A DNA stretch of 64,000 nt from Vicingus serpentipes (GTDB taxonomy: Bacteria > Bacteroidota > Bacteroidia > Flavobacteriales_E > Vicingaceae): the NCBI GenBank assembly GCA_024103385.1, contig JAGFIT010000031.1:23766-87765 (forward strand), read 5' to 3'. The position numbers were made by a program, and so were the translations under genes. The notes beneath the pieces are model-generated. The model ran no database searches. It was not told the DNA's origin and worked only from the letters and a program-made list of their open reading frames with translations. Shown here piece after piece: positions 17,563 through 25,664 of the stretch. How positions within the stretch are numbered: the first letter of the stretch is position 1; each line of letters starts with the position of its first letter.

Positions 17563-17781
17563 TTAAAGTTGGTGTTTTGAAATTAGATGTTTCGCCTTAA
17601 TTGCATCTTTATTATTTACATGCAAAGAAATTAATTCTGTTGCGCCATTTATCAAATTTAGATGCATCGAATCTTGTTTGTTGACAATAACAGCATCAAT
17701 TTGATTGTCTTCTAAAACAGCTTTGACAATTTCCACATTATTTAGGTTAGAGCTATTATATACAATTGTCCAGTTGCTCAC
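17563..17781 (-). CDS. DUF2007-type small signal-transduction-like protein
   Basis: This 72-residue cytoplasmic protein resembles the DUF2007 family (putative signal-transducing, GlnB-like fold), with WTIVYNSSNLNNVEIVKAVLEDNQIDAVIVN and a second half that ends in KAKHLISKHQL. The start is GTG and shares its first base with the ftsH stop codon, so translation is coupled to ftsH. The gene is commonly found between ftsH and cdsA in Bacteroidota, but its function is unknown. Confidence 0.82.
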   Translation of the reverse strand: MSNWTIVYNSSNLNNVEIVKAVLEDNQIDAVIVNKQDSMHLNLINGATELISLHVNNKDAIKAKHLISKHQL

Positions 17782-19853
17782 TACACTTTTTTTTCAGGTT
17801 CAGTGGTTGGTATTTCTGTGTCGTTATTTTTTGTAGTGTTTTCTATAGAATCTATTTTTTTATTCTTTTTCTCCTCTTTTTCAACAATTCCAGTTTTTTT
17901 AGAACTTTTCTTTTCTTCTTTTAACTCTTCTTCGAATTTACTTTTTCCAAAAATCAATTCTAAATCATCTCTAAAAATCACTTCTTTTTCTAATAATTTA
18001 TTGGCTAATAAAGTTAATTTGTCTTTGTTTTCAGATAAAATTTGAAGTGTTCTTTCATAAGCCTTATCAACCATTGATTTTACCTCTTGGTCAATTAATT
18101 CAGCTGTTTTTTCACTATAAGGTTTTGAGAAAGAATAGTCACTTTGACCAGAAGAATCGTAAAAGCTTATATTTCCAATTTTATCACTTAATCCGTATAT
18201 AGAAACCATAGCATAAGCTTGTTTGGTTATTTTTTCTAAATCGCTCAATGCTCCTGTAGATATTTTTCCAAAAATGAGTTCTTCTGCGGCTCTACCTCCT
18301 AATGCTGCACACATTTCATCTAGCAATTGTTCTGTAGTGGTTATTTGTCGCTCTTCAGGCAAATACCATGCGGCACCCAGTGATCTTCCTCTAGGAATAA
18401 TGGTTACTTTAACTAAAGGGGAAGCATATTTTACTAACCAACTTACTGCTGCATGCCCTGCTTCATGATAAGCAATTGCTTTTCGTTCATGGTCAGAAAT
18501 AATTTTATTTTTCTTTTCTAAACCACCAATAATACGATCAACAGCATCTAAAAAATCTTGTCTTTCTACTTTCTTTTTGTTGTTTCTAGCAGCAATTAAG
18601 GCCGCTTCGTTACATATATTAGCAATATCAGCTCCCGAGAATCCAGGGGTTTGTTTCGCTAAAAATTTAACATCAACGGACTTGTCAATTTTAATAGGTT
18701 TTAAGTGAACGTTAAAAATTTCTTCCCTTTCGTTCACTTCTGGTAAATCAACATGAATTTGTCTGTCAAATCTTCCAGGTCTTATTAATGCTCTATCCAG
18801 CACATCTGCTCTATTAGTCGCTGCTAAAACAATTACTCCAGTGTTGGTTCCAAAACCATCCATTTCGGTTAGTAATTGATTCAAGGTGTTTTCTCTTTCG
18901 TCATTACCTCCTTGCATGGCACCTTTCCCTCTAGCACGACCTATTGCATCAATTTCATCAATAAAAATAATAGATGGAGCTTTGTCTTTTGCTTGCTTAA
19001 ATAAATCCCTTACACGTGATGCTCCTACTCCTACAAACATTTCAACAAAATCAGACCCTGATAATGAAAAGAAAGGTACTTTAGCTTCTCCAGCTACAGC
19101 TCTTGCTAATAATGTTTTTCCTGTTCCGGGAGGGCCAACCAATAAGGCTCCTCTTGGAATTTTAGCTCCTAAATTGGTGTATTTTTGAGGTTTCTTTAAG
19201 AAGTCAACAATTTCTTGAACTTCTTCTTTTGCTCCTTCTAAACCAGCAACATCCTCAAAGGTAGTTTTAGTAGCATTTTCTTTGTCAAACAGTTGAGCTT
19301 TAGATTTGCCTATGCTAAATAGTTGACCAGGACCACCGCCACCAGCACCCCCAGACATTCTTCTCATTAAAAACATCCATATCACAACAATAATGATAAT
19401 AGGCAAAAGAAATCCGAGTAACCCTCCTAACCAATCTTCTTCCGTTACTGTTTTGTATTGGAGATTGTTTTCTTTAGCATACCTTTTTAAATCTTCACTA
19501 AATGAATCTTGAGACAAAAATTCAAAGGTATAGTGAGGGCCTCTATTAACGGTATTAGACATAAAGGGCTTGTTTATTTTCTTTTGATGTTGTTCCGTTT
19601 TTGCAGCTTCGGGAGTTAAGGTTACTCGAGCAATATTTTTGTTCTTTACAACAGTAACTTCTAGCACTTCATTGTTGAGTACTAATGCTTCAAACTCTGC
19701 TTGCGTGATTGTTGAAGAACCACCATTCCAATTAAAAAGATTTAACGAAATTAACACTACTCCAATAATTGCGTATATCCAATAGAAATTATTAGGTTTT
19801 TTAGATCCACCACCTAATGAAAATTTATTTTTTGATTTATTCTGTTTGTCCAT
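17781..19853 (-). CDS. ftsH: ATP-dependent zinc metalloprotease FtsH
   Basis: This membrane-anchored AAA+ protease forms hexamers and degrades misfolded membrane proteins and regulators. It has 690 residues. Membrane segments lie near residues 25-43 and 145-165 on either side of a periplasmic domain. The AAA domain carries Walker A GPPGTGKT (240-247), Walker [12 protein letters not shown] and the second region of homology [20 protein letters not shown]. The protease domain has the zinc motif HEAGH starting at H463. The C-terminal tail is long and rich in lysine and glutamate, probably disordered. It starts 15 bases after rsfS and overlaps the DUF2007 gene by one base. Confidence 0.98.
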   Translation of the reverse strand: MDKQNKSKNKFSLGGGSKKPNNFYWIYAIIGVVLISLNLFNWNGGSSTITQAEFEALVLNNEVLEVTVVKNKNIARVTLTPEAAKTEQHQKKINKPFMSNTVNRGPHYTFEFLSQDSFSEDLKRYAKENNLQYKTVTEEDWLGGLLGFLLPIIIIVVIWMFLMRRMSGGAGGGGPGQLFSIGKSKAQLFDKENATKTTFEDVAGLEGAKEEVQEIVDFLKKPQKYTNLGAKIPRGALLVGPPGTGKTLLARAVAGEAKVPFFSLSGSDFVEMFVGVGASRVRDLFKQAKDKAPSIIFIDEIDAIGRARGKGAMQGGNDERENTLNQLLTEMDGFGTNTGVIVLAATNRADVLDRALIRPGRFDRQIHVDLPEVNEREEIFNVHLKPIKIDKSVDVKFLAKQTPGFSGADIANICNEAALIAARNNKKKVERQDFLDAVDRIIGGLEKKNKIISDHERKAIAYHEAGHAAVSWLVKYASPLVKVTIIPRGRSLGAAWYLPEERQITTTEQLLDEMCAALGGRAAEELIFGKISTGALSDLEKITKQAYAMVSIYGLSDKIGNISFYDSSGQSDYSFSKPYSEKTAELIDQEVKSMVDKAYERTLQILSENKDKLTLLANKLLEKEVIFRDDLELIFGKSKFEEELKEEKKSSKKTGIVEKEEKKNKKIDSIENTTKNNDTEIPTTEPEKKV

Positions 19854-19868
19854 TTACTACTTTAATGT

Positions 19869-20243
19869 TTAAGCTTCTTTAATTTTTGAAATTTCGGCAT
19901 CTGCCCACAATCCTTCTAGGTTGTAAAATTCTCTAACTTTTTCTTGAAAAATATGTACCACCACATTCACGTAATCTAACAAAACCCATTCAGAACTTCC
20001 AAACCCTTCAGAATGCCATGGTTTTTCCTGTAAAGTGTTGTGGATTTCTTTTTCTACTGACCCTGCTAATGCACCAACGTGTGTGCTAGATGTTCCTGAA
20101 CATATTATAAAATATTCACAAACTGCATTTTCTATTCCCCTAAGATCGATACAAACTATATTTTCACCTTTTGTTTCTTGTAATCCTTTTATCGCTGTAT
20201 CTAAAAGCACTTGAGATTCTTTTAGCTTTTTTATTTTACCCAT
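19869..20243 (-). CDS. rsfS: Ribosomal silencing factor RsfS
   Basis: This 124-residue protein (Iojap/DUF143 family) binds ribosomal protein L14 and blocks subunit joining when nutrients are scarce. Conserved features include the NAVCEYFIICSGTSSTHVGALA core and the GFGSSEWVLLDYVNVVVHIF motif followed by REFYNLEGLWADA. It is the first gene of the rsfS-ftsH-DUF2007-cdsA-psd set. It is divergent from birA, with 114 bases between the two start codons. Confidence 0.96.
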   Translation of the reverse strand: MGKIKKLKESQVLLDTAIKGLQETKGENIVCIDLRGIENAVCEYFIICSGTSSTHVGALAGSVEKEIHNTLQEKPWHSEGFGSSEWVLLDYVNVVVHIFQEKVREFYNLEGLWADAEISKIKEA

Positions 20244-20344
20244 TCACTATTAATCGTTTAATACTTGCAAAGTAACGAAATATACTTGACGTATATAAAA
20301 TAAATAATCATTTCAATAAACTTTTTTATCCCTGTTAGTTTCAA

Positions 20345-20352
20345 TATTTTTG
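20345..20352 (+). promoter_or_regulatory. Candidate -7 element for birA, close to the start codon
   Basis: TATTTTTG matches TAnnTTTG. Its distance to the ATG at 20358 is only 5 bases, so the predicted transcription start falls at or very near the start codon and the mRNA may be leaderless. No good -33 element is seen. Confidence 0.45.
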
Positions 20353-20357
20353 GAATT

Positions 20358-21107
20358 ATGTATGAAACACTTTTTTTTGGGAAGGAAAAGATTAATCTTG
20401 AAAAAGTAGACTCTACCAATACTTACCTTAAACAATTACTAGCAGATAGTAAAGATTTGATAGAAGGATTGGTAGTTATTACACAACAACAAGAATTAGG
20501 TAGAGGGCAAAGAGGTAATTATTGGCAAAGTGAACCTAATAAAAACATCACTTTTTCTTTATTAATAAGACCTAAAATAAGTGTCTCAGATCAATTTATG
20601 ATTTCTAAAACAATTAGTTTAGGGGTAGTAGATTTCTTAATTGCTGAAGGGATTAAAAATGTTACGATTAAATGGCCCAATGATATCTATATTGAGAACA
20701 CGAAAATAGCAGGAATTTTAATAGAAAATGTATTAAAAGGAAGTAGTATAGACGCAGTTATTGTAGGTGTAGGATTAAATGTAAATCAGCTTTGGTTTGC
20801 TAATCTGCCCAATGCCACTTCATTGAGATTAATCAATGGAGTTGAATTTGATTTAGAAGAAACATTAAATAAATTGTTGTTTTTTATAGAAAAACGCTAT
20901 TTGATATTGAAAAAATTGAATTTTTTTAGTTTAGATAAGGATTATATAAAACATTTATTTCGAATTAATGAACTCCATAATTATGAAATTAGTAATGGTA
21001 TTGTTCAAGGCGAGATTGTTGGGGTAAGTCAATCAGGTAAACTTCAAATCAATATCAATGGTGTTGTTCAAGAGTTTGATTTGAAAGAAGTGAAAATGAT
21101 TATTTAA
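20358..21107 (+). CDS. birA: Biotin--[acetyl-CoA-carboxylase] ligase
   Basis: This 249-residue enzyme activates biotin as biotinyl-AMP and attaches it to the carboxyl-carrier protein of acetyl-CoA carboxylase. The adenylate-binding motif appears as GRGQRGNYWQS, followed by KWPNDIY and GILIEN, all in their usual order, and a short SH3-like C-terminal domain (GEIVGVSQSGKLQI). It lacks the N-terminal helix-turn-helix of E. coli BirA, so it should not act as a transcriptional repressor. It is transcribed away from rsfS and converges on the SRPBCC gene with 5 bases between stops. Confidence 0.95.
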   Translation: MYETLFFGKEKINLEKVDSTNTYLKQLLADSKDLIEGLVVITQQQELGRGQRGNYWQSEPNKNITFSLLIRPKISVSDQFMISKTISLGVVDFLIAEGIKNVTIKWPNDIYIENTKIAGILIENVLKGSSIDAVIVGVGLNVNQLWFANLPNATSLRLINGVEFDLEETLNKLLFFIEKRYLILKKLNFFSLDKDYIKHLFRINELHNYEISNGIVQGEIVGVSQSGKLQININGVVQEFDLKEVKMII

Positions 21108-21112
21108 TAGTT

Positions 21113-21520
21113 CTAACTTATTTTTACGTTGTTTACTTGACTTACAAAATCATTAAAAAAATTAGTCAACGGTTTTTCTAGCATCATCTTCATAAAAGGA
21201 TTGATGCTACTTCCTTCAAAAATTAAATAAACTTCCGTTTGATTTTCGTTTACTTCTGAAAGATAAATGTTTAGTGTAAATTTAATGGGAGATTTTCCAT
21301 GGGAATCTAAATAGATAAGAGTGTTTGGGGTAGTGGCTACTCGTTTTAAACCAATGTCACTTAATCCTTTAATTTTACAGGTACAAGAATCCTCGGTAGC
21401 GTCCCAGTTTTCAATTTTATCTTCAGGAAATAACTTTCTATAATTGTTTAAATTGGATAGAAACTGGAAAACAAGAGCAGCATTTTTATCAACTATTTGA
21501 CGATTAGATTCGATAATCAT
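21113..21520 (-). CDS. SRPBCC-superfamily (START-like) protein
   Basis: This 135-residue protein has the pattern of the SRPBCC fold: an N-terminal strand-helix unit with ALVFQFLSNLNNYRKLFPED, a central antiparallel sheet and a long C-terminal helix (INPFMKMMLEKPLTNFFNDFVSQV). Such proteins bind hydrophobic ligands or help lipid and quinone handling; nothing shows the ligand here. Its ATG overlaps the pyrE stop as ATGA, so it is translationally coupled to pyrE, an arrangement common in Flavobacteriales. Confidence 0.82.
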   Translation of the reverse strand: MIIESNRQIVDKNAALVFQFLSNLNNYRKLFPEDKIENWDATEDSCTCKIKGLSDIGLKRVATTPNTLIYLDSHGKSPIKFTLNIYLSEVNENQTEVYLIFEGSSINPFMKMMLEKPLTNFFNDFVSQVNNVKIS

Positions 21521-22182
21521 GAGTTTTCTAGCTTTTCATTAGTTGGAGACCATTTCTCAGGATTGGCTCTCCACTCAGTCAATGATTTCACATTTAATTC
21601 AGAAATATGATGTGATTTTACAGCAACCTCTAATAAGATATGATAATCACTTAAAGTGATAAGTTTACATTTTTTTTCTTTAAAATTTTTCTTAGCTAAC
21701 TCAAAGTCATAGGTGAAAATAGCTACCATTCCCAACACATTACAGTTGTTTTCTCTTAAAGCATCTACTGCTTTTAAGCTACTTCCTCCAGTAGAAATTA
21801 AATCTTCAATAACAACTACATTTTGTCCTTCAAAGATATCCCCTTCAATTAGGTTTTTCATTCCATGGCCTTTTGAAGATGAACGAATGTAAGCAAATGG
21901 TAATCCTAAAGCTTCGGCAACTAAAGCACCATGAGCAATCCCACCAGTAGCAACACCAGCAATAACTTCAGCATTAGGGAAGTGTTCGTGAATGGCGCTA
22001 ACAAATTGCTGACGAATGTGTGTTCTAACAGGAGGGTAGGATAATGATTTTCTATTGTCGCAATAAATAGGTGAACTCCATCCTGATGCCCAATTAAAAG
22101 GGGTTGTGGGATTCAATTTAATAGCTTTAATTTGTAATAGCGATTCTGCTATCTTTTTTGCGGACTCTTCATTAAATATCAT
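21517..22182 (-). CDS. pyrE: Orotate phosphoribosyltransferase
   Basis: This enzyme of pyrimidine synthesis joins orotate to PRPP to give OMP. I place the start at the ATG at 22182 (221 residues: MIFNEESAKKIAE), as in relatives, not at a further upstream in-frame codon. The PRPP-binding motif is VVIEDLISTGGSSLKAV. The KLNPTTPFNWASGWSSPIYCDNR region and the flexible loop (IRSSSKGHGMKN) are intact. The start codon overlaps the divergent Nudix reading frame, so the promoters of the two genes must lie within each other's coding sequence. Confidence 0.95.
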   Translation of the reverse strand: MIFNEESAKKIAESLLQIKAIKLNPTTPFNWASGWSSPIYCDNRKSLSYPPVRTHIRQQFVSAIHEHFPNAEVIAGVATGGIAHGALVAEALGLPFAYIRSSSKGHGMKNLIEGDIFEGQNVVVIEDLISTGGSSLKAVDALRENNCNVLGMVAIFTYDFELAKKNFKEKKCKLITLSDYHILLEVAVKSHHISELNVKSLTEWRANPEKWSPTNEKLENS

Positions 22183-22186
22183 GCAA

Positions 22187-22194
22187 CAAATGTA
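22187..22194 (-). promoter_or_regulatory. Candidate -7 element for pyrE
   Basis: Minus-strand TACATTTG matches TAnnTTTG and ends 5 bases before the pyrE ATG, so a leaderless pyrE mRNA is predicted. The element lies inside the first codons of the divergent Nudix gene. Confidence 0.4.
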
Positions 22195-22804
22195 TAAAGT
22201 TTTTCTCAACGATAAAGGGTTTTACTTTACGAATAATAAAGAATTTATTAAGAGCTTATCTAACTGCTTAGTAATTAATTTCTTTTCAAAATCACTAATT
22301 GATGATTTATATCGACTGCTAAAAAAAGATAGTAAAATAGAACATATATTGTTTAACGTTAAAGATACAGAGGGAGCTTTTATAGCCTTTCAACATCATT
22401 TTAAATCTATTAAGGCAGCAGGTGGCTGGGTAAGAAACATCCAAAATAAAACATTATTTATTCATCGTTTAGGAAAATGGGACTTGCCTAAAGGAAAAAT
22501 AGAAGAAGGGGAAAAAAAAGAGGCTGCTGCTATCAGAGAGGTTGAAGAAGAGTGTGGTATTAAGGGGTTAAAAATCATAAAACAACTCCTAGATACTTTT
22601 CATTTGTATGAATTAGGTGAGAAAGTTATTTTAAAACAAACTTTTTGGTACGAAATGATTACTAATTTTGATGGAGATTTGATTCCTCAAATAGAAGAGA
22701 ATATTACCGAAGCTGTTTGGTTTTCAAACAATGAAATTCATCAAAAGGCATTAACCAACACTTATGCTTCTATTAAAGAATTGATAACCCTTAATGTCGA
22801 TTAA
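22190..22804 (+). CDS. Nudix hydrolase
   Basis: This protein of about 204 residues carries a full Nudix box, GKIEEGEKKEAAAIREVEEECGI, which binds the divalent metal and cleaves nucleoside-diphosphate-linked compounds. An N-terminal part of about 75 residues before the Nudix domain is unlike simple MutT and is shared by many Bacteroidota Nudix proteins. The start is taken as ATG 22190 (MYKVFLND); an ATG at 22181 in the same frame is possible. The substrate cannot be told. Its 3' end overlaps the converging TlpA-like gene by 14 bases. Confidence 0.88.
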   Translation: MYKVFLNDKGFYFTNNKEFIKSLSNCLVINFFSKSLIDDLYRLLKKDSKIEHILFNVKDTEGAFIAFQHHFKSIKAAGGWVRNIQNKTLFIHRLGKWDLPKGKIEEGEKKEAAAIREVEEECGIKGLKIIKQLLDTFHLYELGEKVILKQTFWYEMITNFDGDLIPQIEENITEAVWFSNNEIHQKALTNTYASIKELITLNVD

Positions 22805-24257
22805 TTAAATCGTAAAAGTCTTTTTCAATATTGTCTTCTGTAGCTCTTTCCGCAGTTCCTCCAGGTCTTCCAGCAGGAGCCTTTATAACAATACCTTTTT
22901 TATCTACTAAAATATAGCTAGGAAAGGTTTTTACTTGATATTTTTCGGTAAGGTTTTTGTCGTTGCCTACGTGTAAGAAAGTCCATTCGTAGTTGGGGTT
23001 CTCATTAAGAAATTTTGTTAGCTTAGAAAAGTCGTTATCAGCACAAATACTAATAAATTCAATTTTTCCTTGATATTTTTTATACATCGTGTGCATCACT
23101 TTCATTTCCTTTAAAGCAGGAATACTCCATGTGGTGAAGAAATTAATATAAAGGTGTTTTCCTTCAAAACTGTTAGAGTTAATTAATTCTTCTTTACCAT
23201 TTTTTAAAGCGAAAGAGGGAGCTTTACTTCCTTCACCAAACTTTTTCAGCGTTATTTTTTTAATAATGTTTTTAGCAATTATTTTTTGTTCAGGGTATTT
23301 TGAGCTAATTGCTATTTCGTTGAGTAGTTGAAGTATGTGTTCATTATTAAAGTACTTGCCTCCGTAAACCTCTTGCAACCCGTTTAACAGAAAAAGATTT
23401 TTAAATTCATCATCAGTTAAAAAAGGATATTTACCCAAAATTTCTGAAAGTTTTGGGTAGCTAGGATCATCATTAATAGTGGTACTAATATCAAATCCTT
23501 TTACTTTTTGTAGTGTTAATTTTTTAAATTCTCCCTTGAAAAAAGCTTTAAAAAAAAGCATGTACTCAGGGTTGTCATAAACTACAGGTTGTTTGTCAAG
23601 ATATTTTAGATAGATGTTGGCTTTGGTATCTTGACTATTTTTTCCGGAAGTATATACATTGTAAGAAACATCAAGACTATTAAACATAGAAGCAATGGAG
23701 TAGGTAATATAGCTTTTAATAAAAGCAGAGGAGGAGTTTTCAACTTTTTTTAACATTTCTTTCTCAAAAGCTTCAATTTTAGGTTCTATCTCTCTATTTC
23801 TCTTTTCGAAAAGAGATTTATTTTCTTCAATAAAGTCATCGTAATGCTGATTGAATTTTTTGACCTGTTGATTTAACTCGTTAGGAACAGGGAAATTAAA
23901 TTTTAATGAAAGTAGCTTGTCGTATATTCTTCCTTTGTTAAAAGCCTCATCATAACTTAAATTAATGTGATACACTTTTCCAGGTTCTGCAAAGAACCAA
24001 GTTGTTTTATCCTCAATTTTTATCATTACTTTTTTTATGGTATTGGCGTCAAATTGAAATTGAAAATTACCATCGGACTGGATGTTGGTAAACCCAATTT
24101 TTTCCTGTGTTTGAGTAATGTAATCAGTATAAGTGTATATGGAAATTTCTTTCCCATTAAACGAGCTTACTTTTCCCTTAATTACAGTATTACTGGCATT
24201 TATGAAAGAAACTATAAATAATAAGATGATATGGAATAGAAAAGCGCGTTTTATCAT
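22791..24257 (-). CDS. TlpA-like thioredoxin-fold protein lacking the CxxC motif
   Basis: This 488-residue exported protein has a signal peptide (residues 1 to about 21), an N-terminal region with a DUF4369-like strand pattern (about 25-110), a helical middle and a C-terminal TlpA/AhpC-type thioredoxin domain from about residue 345. In the active-site position the usual WCxPC is replaced by W377-S-I-P-A381, so both redox cysteines are missing, while the cis-proline loop (KTFPSYILVD, Pro446) is kept. It is therefore unlikely to be an oxidoreductase and may act as a binding or structural protein of the cell envelope. coaD lies upstream with 9 bases between. Confidence 0.85.
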   Translation of the reverse strand: MIKRAFLFHIILLFIVSFINASNTVIKGKVSSFNGKEISIYTYTDYITQTQEKIGFTNIQSDGNFQFQFDANTIKKVMIKIEDKTTWFFAEPGKVYHINLSYDEAFNKGRIYDKLLSLKFNFPVPNELNQQVKKFNQHYDDFIEENKSLFEKRNREIEPKIEAFEKEMLKKVENSSSAFIKSYITYSIASMFNSLDVSYNVYTSGKNSQDTKANIYLKYLDKQPVVYDNPEYMLFFKAFFKGEFKKLTLQKVKGFDISTTINDDPSYPKLSEILGKYPFLTDDEFKNLFLLNGLQEVYGGKYFNNEHILQLLNEIAISSKYPEQKIIAKNIIKKITLKKFGEGSKAPSFALKNGKEELINSNSFEGKHLYINFFTTWSIPALKEMKVMHTMYKKYQGKIEFISICADNDFSKLTKFLNENPNYEWTFLHVGNDKNLTEKYQVKTFPSYILVDKKGIVIKAPAGRPGGTAERATEDNIEKDFYDLINRH

Positions 24258-24266
24258 TGAAGCAAC

Positions 24267-24734
24267 TTATTTTAGAAGATTTTGTTGAATGGCTGATGGT
24301 ACAAACTGACTTGCATCACCTCCATTGATAATTATATCACGTACAATTGTTGAATTTATTGCAGCAAGTTCAGGAGAGGTTAATAAATAAATGGTTTCTA
24401 TTTGTTTATCAAGCGATTTATTCATTTGCCCGATAGGAGCTTCGTAACTGTAATCAGCACTACTTCTTAGGCCTCTTAGAATATAATCAGCTTTCATTTT
24501 TTTACAAAAATCAACAGTCAATCCATTATATTGAGCTACCTCTATTTTTTCGTTATCTGCAAATGTCGCTTTAATCCATTGGATACGTTCTTCTATAGTA
24601 AAAAGATATTTCTTAGCAGTATTGGTGCCTATGCCTATTATAATCTTATCAAATAAAGAAGTTCCTCTTTTGATGATATCTTCATGTCCTTTTGTGATGG
24701 GGTCAAAAGAGCCGGGAAATACTGCAATTTTCAT
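24267..24734 (-). CDS. coaD: Phosphopantetheine adenylyltransferase
   Basis: This 155-residue hexameric enzyme makes dephospho-CoA from 4'-phosphopantetheine and ATP, the fourth step in CoA synthesis. The nucleotidyltransferase motif GSFDPITKGHEDI near the N terminus (with the T/HxGH histidine) and the C-terminal NSTIVRDIIINGGDASQFVP, which corresponds to the ISSTxVR motif, are both present. RGLRSSADYSYE is also diagnostic. It sits between an outer-membrane protein gene and the TlpA-like gene on the same strand. Confidence 0.97.
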   Translation of the reverse strand: MKIAVFPGSFDPITKGHEDIIKRGTSLFDKIIIGIGTNTAKKYLFTIEERIQWIKATFADNEKIEVAQYNGLTVDFCKKMKADYILRGLRSSADYSYEAPIGQMNKSLDKQIETIYLLTSPELAAINSTIVRDIIINGGDASQFVPSAIQQNLLK

Positions 24735-24769
24735 AGCTAAATCAATTTATTGTAAAATTAATTAAATAA

Positions 24770-25660
24770 TTAGTTAAGATGGTATCTGTATATTAATCTA
24801 ACCTTAAAAACAAGACCATCTTTAAAAGTAGGGTTCAATACAGTTCTGTTATCACCAAAACGGAAAGCAGAAATTCCTAAATCTGCTTTATCATTGTCAT
24901 CATATGCTTTATAGCTTCTGCCAATGGAATAACCAGTTTTGGTTTGAATTAAAATGCTTTTTTTTATGTTGAATTGGAGGTATCCGAAAATTTCATTTGT
25001 TTTCTTTACCACATAGGTATTGTGGTTTTCCATGTTGTAGCTCCTTACAAAGGCAGTAAAGTTAGTGCCTATATTTAACCAATTTGCTAGCTTGTAGTTT
25101 ACATTTGCCCAAATGGGGAGTGTAAAATTAGCTTCCAACTTTTTATTTGGGCTATTGTAATAAAAACCGAGTAACGGAACGAAAAAAGGGCCAAATAATT
25201 CGTTGTTGTAATACATACCAACGTTATATTTTAAATTCTCTTTTTGGGTATACTTCATCAATAATAATGCTCCTAATTGGAAATCTTTAGTAGCAAATTC
25301 TTTGAAATTAGATGATATTTTAGGGAGCAATAAGTAGGTTCCTGACCATTTTTTCGAATGGTTACGATTATATCCTATTTTGAGATTAATTGTGGAAAAG
25401 GTTTCATAATCACTTTGTGGGTGTAACCTAGTTTTTATTTGCTCTAAATATAAACCTGTTAAAATTGCAGAACTATCATTTAACTGTATGGGTAATGTGA
25501 TATCTGCTCCATATTCAACAATATTACTTTTACCCAAAATACTATCAAAATTATTATCTGGTGTTGATGCATAATGAAACCGAGCTAAATCAATATAATT
25601 CTGAGCTTCACTTCCAAAAGATAGGCTAATAAAAATAAATAAAGCAGTAATTTTTTTCAT
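24770..25660 (-). CDS. Outer-membrane beta-barrel protein, DUF6268-like
   Basis: The real start is the ATG at 25660, which gives a signal peptide (MKKITALFIFISLSFGSEAQ) and a 296-residue protein; an upstream in-frame start would overlap the metallophosphoesterase gene by 59 bases and gives no extra domain. The mature protein consists of alternating amphipathic strands (YLEQIKTRLHPQSDYETFSTINLKIGYNRN, FKVRLIYRYHLN), as expected for a barrel. It looks like the DUF6268 family by pattern, with moderate confidence. No enzymatic motif is seen. It starts 4 bases after the metallophosphoesterase stop. Confidence 0.75.
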   Translation of the reverse strand: MKKITALFIFISLSFGSEAQNYIDLARFHYASTPDNNFDSILGKSNIVEYGADITLPIQLNDSSAILTGLYLEQIKTRLHPQSDYETFSTINLKIGYNRNHSKKWSGTYLLLPKISSNFKEFATKDFQLGALLLMKYTQKENLKYNVGMYYNNELFGPFFVPLLGFYYNSPNKKLEANFTLPIWANVNYKLANWLNIGTNFTAFVRSYNMENHNTYVVKKTNEIFGYLQFNIKKSILIQTKTGYSIGRSYKAYDDNDKADLGISAFRFGDNRTVLNPTFKDGLVFKVRLIYRYHLN

Positions 25661-25664
25661 CACA

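Noticed and set aside
22106..22180. Longer Nudix N terminus starting at 22106
   Set aside because: This would overlap pyrE coding sequence by 75 bases and add residues not expected for the family. The ATG at 22190, or 22181, fits better.
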